Positions 1 through 5,843 of a stretch of DNA of 6,709 nucleotides are shown in pieces. How positions within the stretch are numbered: position 1 is the first letter of the stretch; each line of letters opens with the position of its first letter. The notes beneath the pieces were generated by a model. It made no database searches, was not told where the DNA came from, and was given only the letters and a program-made list of their open reading frames with translations. The translations under genes and the position numbers were made by a program. Source of the DNA: Marinilabiliales bacterium (GTDB lineage Bacteria > Bacteroidota > Bacteroidia > Bacteroidales > UBA12077); contig PKTC01000456.1 of NCBI GenBank assembly GCA_002869305.1, positions 1-6,709 of the forward strand, written 5' to 3'.

Positions 1-2138
1 GACGTGTTGATCTAAAAATTACCTGTATGGGTTATGAAGAAAGATTTGTTCCAAATTTACTTGTAGGCTCAGGAAAGGAAATCGTTTTAGAAATTGAACT
101 TAAAGAATCCTTAATTAAATTAGAAGAAGCGGTAATAACAGCTAATGCACATAAATCAGAACCACTAAATGAGATGGCCATGGTAAGTGCTAAAGCATTT
201 TCTGTTGAAGAAACGAAACGTTATGCAGGATCCTTTAACGATCCAGCTCGCATGGTTTCAGGATATGCCGGCGTTACGGGCGATGCCATGGGAAACAATG
301 ATATTGTTGTTCGCGGAAACTCTTCAAAAGGTATTCTTTGGAAACTAGACGGTATGGATATCCCAAACCCCAACCATTTTTCAAACGAAGGTTCTACCGG
401 AGGTCCTATCAATGCGTTAAATAGTGCTATGCTTAACAATTCTGATTTCTTTTCGGGTGCATTTGCTCCTGAATATGGAAATGCGTATTCTGGTGTTTTT
501 GATATGAAGCTTCGTAATGGAAACAATGAAAAAAGAGAATATTCTGCATCATTAGGTTTTATTGGCATGGAAGCAACAATCGAAGGCCCATTCAGCAAAA
601 ATTATAAGGGTTCATATTTAATTAATTATCGTTACTCTTCGCTTGACCTTTTGGATCGGGCAGGAATCGTAGATTATTACGGCGTTCCAAAATACCAGGA
701 CCTGTCGTTCAAGTTTCATTTGCCAACCAAAAAGGCTGGAACATTTCAAATTCTTGGATTTGGAGGTTTAAGCAGCATTTTCCAGGAAGATTTTGCTGAA
801 GAAAACGAAGACTCTTTAACACGAACTTCTGATTTTGGCGCTGATCTTGGTTTTGCAGCAGTAAAACACATTTATCCAATAAACGACAATACATTTGTTA
901 CAAGTTTTATCTCTGCTTCGGGCACCCGAAATGATAACGATTATAACAAAGTAGACAATACAGGAGACTGGTATTTAGCATACTACGATGAGTTTTTAAA
1001 TACTACGCTAAGAGCATCAACAAACATCAACTCTAAAATTAATGCACACCATAGAATAAAAGCCGGCATTACCTATTCTGATTTAGGATACAATATGTTT
1101 GCCAAAGGAGATGCTTTAAATACAGGAATCATTACAACAGATCTTGATGCCAATGGAAGAGCAGGCTTAATTCAGGCCTATGCGAATTGGAAATATCGTA
1201 TTACAGAGGAGCTAACCCTGGTTTCAGGTCTGCATTACATGCACTTTTTATTAAACAACAGCAATTCCGTTGAACCACGTTTGGGTTTAGACTGGAATTT
1301 TACTCCTAAGCAATCATTGAGTCTTGGTTTTGGAATCCACAGCAAAGTAGAAAGTATTTCAACCTATTTTGCTACCGTAGAAGATACAACTACTGGATTG
1401 TTTTCTACTCCAAACGAAAACCTCGGATTATCAAAATCTATGCACTATGTTTTAGCTTACTCGAACCGTATTAGTAAAAATGTTAATTTAAAAGTAGAGC
1501 TTTATTATCAGCATTTATACAATTTAGCCGTAGAAAATGATCCAAACAGTATGTTTGCATTAAACAATGAAGTAGGAGGTTTTATCAATAAAGATTTAGT
1601 AAATGAAGGAACCGGTTATAACTATGGCTTAGAATTAACCCTCGAAAGATTTTTTGCAAACAACTACTATTTCTTGCTTACCGGATCGTTATACGATTCA
1701 AAAATTAAAACATTAGATGGTGAATTACGAAATTCACGTTTTAATGGAAATTATGCAGGAAACTTTTTATTTGGTAAAGAGTGGAAAGTTGGTAAGGAAT
1801 CGAAAAATAAGACCATTGGATTCAACACCAAGGTATCTTATATCGGCGGACACAGATATTCTCCAATAGATCTGCAAGCTTCAATTGATGCAGGATATGG
1901 TAAAGTTCAGGATGGTGAGTATTTCACCAAAAAAGCCGATGATATTTTTATTCTGAATCTTGCATTAACATACAGAAGAAACAGGGAGAAAACAACACAT
2001 GAGTTAAAGCTTGATTTTCAGAATGCTACGAACAACCAGGCTTTTGTTATGGAGTACTATGACGATATGACTCAAGAAATAGAATATGGCTATCAACTGC
2101 CAATTTTCCCAACAATTATATATACAATCCAGTTTTAA
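1..2138 (+). CDS. TonB-dependent outer-membrane receptor, 5'-truncated by the window edge
   Basis: Beta-barrel outer-membrane protein of the TonB-dependent receptor family, expected to import a ligand (siderophore, glycan, peptide or cofactor) using TonB/ExbBD energy; the ligand cannot be read from sequence. The frame is open from base 3, so the ATG at 27 is an internal Met, inside a strand of a carboxypeptidase-regulatory-like domain (motif CMGYEE). Counting from that Met, the tail of this domain covers about residues 1-38 and ends in EEAVITA, like the link to the plug in this family. The plug covers about 55-165, with DIVVRGNSS at 92-100 and LDGMDIPNPNHFS at 107-119. The rest is barrel-like sequence with alternating aromatic strands, ending in a C-terminal Phe (IIYTIQF) typical of barrel-assembly signals. 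The signal peptide and perhaps 80-100 residues are missing. No SusD-like gene follows, so it is probably not a SusC/SusD pair. It is convergent with ispG. Family call firm; substrate unknown. Confidence 0.93.
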   Translation, partial: RVDLKITCMGYEERFVPNLLVGSGKEIVLEIELKESLIKLEEAVITANAHKSEPLNEMAMVSAKAFSVEETKRYAGSFNDPARMVSGYAGVTGDAMGNNDIVVRGNSSKGILWKLDGMDIPNPNHFSNEGSTGGPINALNSAMLNNSDFFSGAFAPEYGNAYSGVFDMKLRNGNNEKREYSASLGFIGMEATIEGPFSKNYKGSYLINYRYSSLDLLDRAGIVDYYGVPKYQDLSFKFHLPTKKAGTFQILGFGGLSSIFQEDFAEENEDSLTRTSDFGADLGFAAVKHIYPINDNTFVTSFISASGTRNDNDYNKVDNTGDWYLAYYDEFLNTTLRASTNINSKINAHHRIKAGITYSDLGYNMFAKGDALNTGIITTDLDANGRAGLIQAYANWKYRITEELTLVSGLHYMHFLLNNSNSVEPRLGLDWNFTPKQSLSLGFGIHSKVESISTYFATVEDTTTGLFSTPNENLGLSKSMHYVLAYSNRISKNVNLKVELYYQHLYNLAVENDPNSMFALNNEVGGFINKDLVNEGTGYNYGLELTLERFFANNYYFLLTGSLYDSKIKTLDGELRNSRFNGNYAGNFLFGKEWKVGKESKNKTIGFNTKVSYIGGHRYSPIDLQASIDAGYGKVQDGEYFTKKADDIFILNLALTYRRNREKTTHELKLDFQNATNNQAFVMEYYDDMTQEIEYGYQLPIFPTIIYTIQF

Positions 2139-2161
2139 TTTATTACATATTCACAAATCAT

Positions 2162-2223
2162 ATTTCGACAGGCTCAATATGACTCAATGCATTTAAAGCA
2201 TGTCACACTGAGCTTGTCGAAGT
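2162..2223. repeat. Palindromic intergenic repeat (REP-like hairpin)
   Basis: Two 22-bp arms (2162-2183 and 2202-2223) are inverted copies matching at 18 of 22 positions; the cores read TCGACAGGCTCA and TGAGCTTGTCGA. The 18-bp loop holds a further ATGC/GCAT pair, so the whole unit can fold into one long hairpin. Sequences of this type (GTCACACTGAGCTTGTCGAAG) recall dispersed intergenic repeats of Bacteroidota; that family link is from memory. It lies 23 bp past the receptor stop codon, between convergent genes, where it could also help end transcription, although no clear U-tract follows. Confidence 0.8.
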
Positions 2224-2237
2224 ATGAATAATCAAAC

Positions 2238-2310
2238 TGTCATCCCCGACCTGATCGGGGATCCATTGATGATTGTTTCATTAGATTCCGGGTCTCGGCA
2301 CGGAATGACA
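2238..2310. repeat. Second palindromic repeat, three-stem cloverleaf-like
   Basis: The ends are a 6-bp inverted pair, TGTCAT (2238-2243) and ATGACA (2305-2310). Inside are two local hairpins: CCCCGA/TCGGGG (2244-2249 and 2255-2260, 5-base loop) and TTCCG/CGGAA (2286-2290 and 2301-2305, 10-base loop). The result is a multi-stem fold. The wording (GTCATCCCCGACCTGATCGG and CGGCACGGAATGACA) resembles a widespread class of bacterial dispersed repeats. It is only 14 bp from the preceding palindrome and ends 5 bp before the ispG stop codon, so a transcript from either side would contain it. An open frame starting at 2224 across it is not a gene. Confidence 0.78.
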
Positions 2311-2315
2311 TATAA

Positions 2316-4175
2316 TTATTCAGGCCAATCCCCATTATCCTTAATCAATTGTATCAATTCCTCAACCGCATTTTCTTCAGGAATGTTCTTTTTTACCACT
2401 TCCTTATTTTTATAAAGGGTAATTTTTCCCGGTCCTGCTCCCACATAACCGTAGTCGGCATCGGCCATTTCTCCTGGTCCGTTTACAATACATCCCATGA
2501 TTCCGATTTTTAAATTCTTAAGATGTGATGTTTTTTCGCGAATTTCCTTGGTGGTATGTTGCAAATCGAAAAGTGTTCTGCCGCATCCGGGGCATGAAAT
2601 ATATTCTGTTTTGGAAGTTCTAACTCTACTTGCCTGTAAAATCCCAAAGGAGGTATTTATCATGTCTTGCTCATCAACTGCCCCCAGGTTTTCTAACCAT
2701 ATTCCATCACCAAAACCATCCAGAAACAATCCGCCAATATCGCTGGCTGCCTTTAATTGTAGGTCTTCCAAGGTATTTTCTTTGTACGTTATTTTGATAA
2801 TAACAGGAATATCGCATTTATCTTCTAATAATCTGAGAAAAGCTGCTCGTTGGTCTGCAAAACCATTTGTATGCTTAGTTTCAAGAATTAGTACAAGATT
2901 TTTGAAATTCCTTATTTTTTGAAGATTTTCATGGTTAATTTCATTGCAATTGATTTGAAGAAAATTTAACCGATCTGATTGGTTCTCCGAAAAATAAAAA
3001 TCATTCATCGATTTAAATAAAGGAACCACATTGTCGTTATGAAAAATATGCTGATCCCATCCACTTTCGTCAATAATAAATGTGGAATTTACATTGCTTG
3101 AGTCAATAACAAATTGATCGCCCACATACACAAACTCAGGAACTAAATCATTTTTACTTTCCTTTTTAGCAATAACTATTGGGCTTTGATCACCACCAAT
3201 ATTCGATACCTTATTCGTTTTTCTCTTGGTATATTCAAAAAAGTTAACTGGAATTTCATTGATGGCTTTAATCTCTTTGTGACTTTCTCTCTCCTTAAAA
3301 TGATCGACAAGCTTTTTAGCAACCGGTATTTCCTCCTCGGGAGCTTCCGTTAATGAAACTCTGATGGTATCTCCTATTCCATCTGCCAATAAAGCACCTA
3401 TTCCGACCGCCGATTTAATTCGTCCGTCTTCTCCTTCGCCAGCCTCGGTAACTCCAAGGTGTAAAGGGAAATTCATTTTTTCCTGATTCATTTTTGCCAG
3501 CATCAAGCGGTTTGACTGAACCATTACCCGCGTATTACTCGATTTTAAAGAAACAACCACATTCAAAAAATCCTGCTGGACACAAAACCGTAAAAATTCC
3601 ATGGCCGACTCAACCATTCCTTCAGGTGTATCTCCATATCTGTTCATGATCCGATCCGACAATGAACCATGATTTACACCAATTCTTAATGCTGTTCTAT
3701 TTTCTTTACATATATTTAACAATGGAACGAATTGATCTTCAATCTTCTCCAGTTCAAATTGATATTGCTCGTCGCTAAAATCCTCTATTGCATGATCAAA
3801 ACGTTTGTCTACAAAGTTTCCCGGATTACTTCGGACTTTTTCGACAAATTTAGCAGCCGTATATGCCGCTTTCGGATTAAAATGTATATCTGCAGCTATG
3901 GGAGTATCAAATCCAGCATCACGAATTCCTTCTTTGATGTTTTCAAGATTTTCTGCTTCTTTTACTCCTTGAGCAGTTATTCTTACTAATTCCCCTCCGG
4001 CCTTAATTATCTTAAGCGACTGCTCGATAGTTTTCTCGGTATCAAGCGTGTTCGTACTGGTCATGGATTGTATTCGAATTGGGTTATTTCCTCCCATTTC
4101 GAGGTTTCCAATTTGAACAGAGCGAGTTTTTAATCGTGTATATTGAAATAAATCGATGTATTCTTCGTACTTCAT
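2316..4175 (-). CDS. ispG: 4-hydroxy-3-methylbut-2-enyl diphosphate synthase (IspG/GcpE), long form
   Basis: Cytoplasmic [4Fe-4S] enzyme of the MEP pathway that reductively converts 2-C-methylerythritol 2,4-cyclodiphosphate to HMBPP, the substrate of IspH. The 619-residue protein is complete. The N-terminal TIM barrel (about 12-290) carries IRIQSMTSTNT (34-43), ADIHFNP (95-101), RIGVNHGS (164-171), GVTEAGEGEDGRIKS (241-255) and GIGDTIRVSLT (266-276). The C-terminal cluster domain has C528 and C531 (CPGCGR), C562 (GIMGC) and E569 in NGPGE, the expected cluster ligands. A central stretch (about 300-520) lacks these motifs and is the extra domain of the large IspG form known from Bacteroidota, Chlamydiae and plants; compact IspG is near 370-400 residues. 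The start at 4175 gives a normal N-terminus, and all ligands are intact. It is convergent with the receptor gene and divergent from the ABC ATPase gene. Confidence 0.97.
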   Translation of the reverse strand: MKYEEYIDLFQYTRLKTRSVQIGNLEMGGNNPIRIQSMTSTNTLDTEKTIEQSLKIIKAGGELVRITAQGVKEAENLENIKEGIRDAGFDTPIAADIHFNPKAAYTAAKFVEKVRSNPGNFVDKRFDHAIEDFSDEQYQFELEKIEDQFVPLLNICKENRTALRIGVNHGSLSDRIMNRYGDTPEGMVESAMEFLRFCVQQDFLNVVVSLKSSNTRVMVQSNRLMLAKMNQEKMNFPLHLGVTEAGEGEDGRIKSAVGIGALLADGIGDTIRVSLTEAPEEEIPVAKKLVDHFKERESHKEIKAINEIPVNFFEYTKRKTNKVSNIGGDQSPIVIAKKESKNDLVPEFVYVGDQFVIDSSNVNSTFIIDESGWDQHIFHNDNVVPLFKSMNDFYFSENQSDRLNFLQINCNEINHENLQKIRNFKNLVLILETKHTNGFADQRAAFLRLLEDKCDIPVIIKITYKENTLEDLQLKAASDIGGLFLDGFGDGIWLENLGAVDEQDMINTSFGILQASRVRTSKTEYISCPGCGRTLFDLQHTTKEIREKTSHLKNLKIGIMGCIVNGPGEMADADYGYVGAGPGKITLYKNKEVVKKNIPEENAVEELIQLIKDNGDWPE

Positions 4176-4195
4176 TTAAAATTATGAGTTTCATG

Positions 4196-4203
4196 CAAAG
4201 TTG
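4196..4203 (-). promoter_or_regulatory. Candidate -7 box for ispG
   Basis: Read on the minus strand, CAACTTTG matches the Bacteroidota -7 consensus TAnnTTTG except at the first base. It lies 20 bp before the ispG start codon, which would give a very short leader. I see no clear TTG-type -33 element at the right distance, so the call is tentative. Confidence 0.3.
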
Positions 4204-4230
4204 TGAAAAAAAATTGATTAATAAGATAAA

Positions 4231-4260
4231 TCCCCCTTACTCCCCCTTTAAAAAGGGGGA
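4231..4260. repeat. C5/G5 hairpin repeat with an extra half-copy
   Basis: TCCCCCTTT (4241-4249) and AAAGGGGGA (4252-4260) form a perfect 9-bp inverted repeat with a 2-base loop. The preceding 10 bases, TCCCCCTTAC (4231-4240), directly repeat the left arm, so two C-rich units compete for one G-rich arm. It is GC-rich against very AT-rich surroundings, between the divergent ispG and ABC ATPase genes. Read on the plus strand it can yield the peptide string NPPYSPFKKGE, which belongs to a spurious frame (4079-4288) and is not a gene. Similar units are, from memory, common intergenic repeats in Bacteroidota and cyanobacteria. Confidence 0.8.
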
Positions 4261-4275
4261 AATCTTGATACTCAT

Positions 4276-4296
4276 ATCTAAAATCTAATATCTAAT
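4276..4296. repeat. 7-bp tandem repeat, three copies
   Basis: Three adjoining units read ATCTAAA, ATCTAAT and ATCTAAT, so ATCTAA recurs at exact 7-bp spacing. The array sits 16 bp after the C5/G5 hairpin and 15 bp before the candidate -7 box of the ABC gene. It may be a remnant of a longer repeat or a protein-binding array; sequence alone does not decide. Confidence 0.65.
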
Positions 4297-4310
4297 TATA
4301 ATAATTTAAC

Positions 4311-4318
4311 TATTTTCG
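4311..4318 (+). promoter_or_regulatory. Candidate -7 box for the ABC ATPase gene
   Basis: TATTTTCG matches TAnnTTTG at all but one fixed position and lies 21 bp before the start codon. No convincing TTG-type -33 element is visible; the place where it would sit is occupied by the 7-bp tandem repeats. Tentative. Confidence 0.3.
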
Positions 4319-4339
4319 TATCATCTAAAAACAATAGAA

Positions 4340-5254
4340 ATGTCAATTCAAGTAAACGAATTAACCAAAATATACGGCGAGCAGAAAGCGATAGACCAGA
4401 TCAGCTTCGAAATCAATACAGGTGAAATTGTTGGATTTGTAGGACCTAATGGCGCTGGAAAATCAACTACCATGAAAATTCTGACCGGCTTTATTCCACC
4501 TTCATCTGGCAAGGCAAAAATCAATGATCTTGATCTGATCGAAAATTCGCTTGAAATCAGAAAACATATTGGATATCTGCCCGAAAACAATCCGCTGTAT
4601 TTGGATATGTATGTTAAGGAGTATCTTGAATTTGTTGCAGGAATCTATAAATTAGGAAAAAACACCAATAATAGAATTAAGGAAATTATTGAACAGACAG
4701 GATTGACTATTGAGCGAAAGAAAAAAATTGGCGCTTTATCCAAAGGATATCGTCAGCGTGTAGGTCTCGCCCAGGCCCTTATTCATGATCCTTCCATTTT
4801 AATCCTGGATGAGCCAACTTCTGGATTAGACCCCAATCAGATCATCGAAATCCGCAATTTAATTTCAGAAGTAGGAAAAGAAAAAACGGTGATGCTTTCA
4901 ACACATATTATGCAGGAAGTAGAAGCAATTTGCGATCGCATTATCATCATTAATAAAGGCAAGATTGTTGCAGACGATTCCATTGAATCTATCTATACGC
5001 ATGCCAAGGATCAGTATGTTACCGTTGTAGTTGAATTCGATAAAGAACCCGAACAAACTGCGCTTGAAAAAATTGACCTGGTTGATAAAGTAGCCAAAAT
5101 CGATGATAAAAACTGGTTAATCCAAAGCGCATCAGCAGAAGATATCCGCCCACACATTTTTAAATTTGCTGTTGATTCTGGATTAGCAGTCCTTTCTATG
5201 CAGAAAAAAGAAAAAAGCTTAGAGGAGGTTTTTCAGGAACTAACAAAACAGTGA
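4340..5254 (+). CDS. gldA: GldA-like ABC transporter ATP-binding protein
   Basis: Cytoplasmic ATPase subunit of an ABC-2-type transporter, 304 residues. Visible motifs: Walker A GPNGAGKST (35-43), a GYLPE segment (78-82) at the Q-loop place, signature LSKGYRQR (133-140), Walker B ILILDEPT (153-160), D-loop SGLD (161-164) and switch His189 in STH. All catalytic parts are intact. A C-terminal extension of about 90 residues beyond the nucleotide-binding domain ends in EEVFQELTKQ, as in ABC-2 exporters. The N-terminus and the GYLPENNPLYLDMYV segment closely resemble GldA of Flavobacterium johnsoniae, which works with GldF and GldG in gliding. GldA-like ATPases also occur in non-gliding Bacteroidota, so the symbol marks the subfamily and does not prove motility. 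No permease gene is adjacent; in F. johnsoniae gldA is also, as I recall, apart from gldFG. The following repeat starts directly after the stop codon. Confidence 0.9.
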   Translation: MSIQVNELTKIYGEQKAIDQISFEINTGEIVGFVGPNGAGKSTTMKILTGFIPPSSGKAKINDLDLIENSLEIRKHIGYLPENNPLYLDMYVKEYLEFVAGIYKLGKNTNNRIKEIIEQTGLTIERKKKIGALSKGYRQRVGLAQALIHDPSILILDEPTSGLDPNQIIEIRNLISEVGKEKTVMLSTHIMQEVEAICDRIIIINKGKIVADDSIESIYTHAKDQYVTVVVEFDKEPEQTALEKIDLVDKVAKIDDKNWLIQSASAEDIRPHIFKFAVDSGLAVLSMQKKEKSLEEVFQELTKQ

Positions 5255-5293
5255 TCAGTTGTCAAAGACCAGTTTCAAAGATCAAATTTCAAA
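5255..5293. repeat. Left flanking repeat of the four-helix-bundle gene
   Basis: Begins immediately after the ABC ATPase stop codon. It is internally repetitive: TCAAAGA occurs at 5262-5268 and 5275-5281, and TTTCAAA at 5273-5279 and 5287-5293. Read in reverse complement it resembles the right flank: 5282-5293 against 5759-5770 matches 11 of 12 (TTTGAAATTTGA / TTTGAAGTTTGA), and 5255-5274 against 5772-5791 matches 14 of 20. The order of the two blocks is the same, with a spacer of 7 bases here and 1 base in the right copy. Confidence 0.6.
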
Positions 5294-5303
5294 AGAGAAA
5301 TTA

Positions 5304-5332
5304 TTGAAGGTGGTTTTCTTTTTCTATTTTTA
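5304..5332 (+). promoter_or_regulatory. Candidate promoter of the four-helix-bundle gene
   Basis: TTG (5304-5306) is followed after 18 bases by TATTTTTA (5325-5332), one base off the Bacteroidota TAnnTTTG box. The spacing fits the TTG-N17-23-TAnnTTTG pattern. The start codon lies 24 bp downstream. It sits inside the flanking repeats, so the small gene would carry its own promoter. Confidence 0.35.
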
Positions 5333-5356
5333 TAATTAGAATTATTAACCTTAAAA

Positions 5357-5722
5357 ATGATTATGAAAGAAAAAGGAAATTTAGCTTATTATAAAGCATT
5401 TGCTTTTGCCAAAAACATGGTTCATCTTTACAAACAACTCACAGAAAAACAAAGGGAATTTGTTTTAAGCAAACAATTACTTCGAAGTGGCACATCCATT
5501 GGTGCTAATTTATCTGAGGCCATTGGAGCTTTTTCAAAAGCAGATTTTTCTTACAAATTATCTATTTCATACAAAGAGTGCCTTGAATCAAAATATTGGA
5601 TTTCCCTTTTACATGAAACCAATTATTTAACAAACGATCAATATAAAAAATTATATGAAGATGCCGATGAGTTAGGAAAAATACTGTTTGCCTCCATCAA
5701 AACATCTAAATCAAAAAAATAG
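5357..5722 (+). CDS. Four-helix-bundle protein, S23 / 23S rRNA intervening-sequence family
   Basis: A 121-residue, mostly helical, soluble protein with no signal peptide or membrane segment. It carries the family hallmarks: an N-terminal YYKAFAFAKNMVHLY helix, the core LLRSGTSIGANLSEA (41-55) followed by FSKADF (59-64), and KECLESKYWISLL (73-85). The family was named for genes inside 23S rRNA intervening sequences of spirochaetes, but many members stand alone, as here, where no rRNA is near. The related Avd protein of diversity-generating retroelements is a pentameric nucleic-acid-binding bundle; the role of stand-alone members is not known. Start: ATG at 5357 or ATG at 5363; the second gives MKEKGN and is equally possible, and no Shine-Dalgarno separates them. 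The C-terminus is Lys/Ser rich. It lies 102 bp after gldA and 121 bp before metK, inside imperfect inverted repeats, which suggests an inserted unit rather than an operon member. Confidence 0.92.
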   Translation: MIMKEKGNLAYYKAFAFAKNMVHLYKQLTEKQREFVLSKQLLRSGTSIGANLSEAIGAFSKADFSYKLSISYKECLESKYWISLLHETNYLTNDQYKKLYEDADELGKILFASIKTSKSKK

Positions 5723-5727
5723 GACTT

Positions 5728-5791
5728 GTCATTTGGACATTGGTATCTGAATTCGTCATTTGAAGTTTGAAAATTGGTAATTGTTAATTGA
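5728..5791. repeat. Right flanking repeat of the four-helix-bundle gene
   Basis: Starts 5 bp after the stop codon of the small gene. GTCATTTG occurs twice (5728-5735 and 5755-5762), each followed by an ATTGGTA word (5739-5745 and 5773-5779), so it is a degenerate direct repeat. The second part (5759-5791) is the inverted counterpart of the left flank at 5255-5293. Further TAATTG words follow at 5779-5784 and 5786-5790. No duplicated target site is visible outside the two arms. Confidence 0.6.
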
Positions 5792-5805
5792 ATATATTAT
5801 TTTTG
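5774..5805 (+). promoter_or_regulatory. Probable metK promoter
   Basis: TATTTTTG (5798-5805) is a full match to the Bacteroidota -7 consensus TAnnTTTG. A TTG (5774-5776) lies 21 bases upstream, within the usual 17-23 range; a second TTG (5781-5783) at 14 bases is too close. Transcription would start near 5812, leaving a leader of about 30 bases without a riboswitch-sized fold. The -33 element falls inside the right flanking repeat. Confidence 0.5.
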
Positions 5806-5843
5806 GAGATTCTTATTTTTAATCATTATAAATAAATTTTATT

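Noticed and set aside
27..29. ATG at 27 as the true start of the TonB-dependent receptor
   Set aside because: The frame is open to the window edge, the Met lies inside a beta-strand motif of the N-terminal domain, and no signal peptide follows it.
2224..2415. Plus-strand open frame of 63 codons
   Set aside because: It starts inside one palindromic repeat, runs through the second and ends in antisense to the 3' end of ispG; no family features.
4079..4288. Plus-strand open frame of 69 codons containing NPPYSPFKKGE
   Set aside because: Antisense to the ispG 5' end and then a translation of the C5/G5 repeat; this peptide string is a typical artefact of such repeats.
4571..4585. Glu (GYLPE) where many ABC ATPases have the Q-loop Gln
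   Set aside because: GYLPE is common in this ABC-2/GldA-like subfamily as I know it, so it is not a defect.
5291..5323. Possible terminator after gldA (AAAAGAGAAA pairing with TTTTCTTTTT)
   Set aside because: The stem is almost all A-T with wobbles and a mismatch, and no stable GC-rich base; too weak to call.
5357..5722. Four-helix-bundle gene as part of a 23S rRNA intervening sequence or a diversity-generating retroelement
   Set aside because: No rRNA sequence flanks it, and no reverse transcriptase, template repeat or variable target gene is present in the window.
5723..5843. Possible SAM riboswitch before metK
   Set aside because: The 121-bp gap is AT-rich degenerate repeat plus promoter; the predicted leader of about 30 bases has no stems or conserved riboswitch core.
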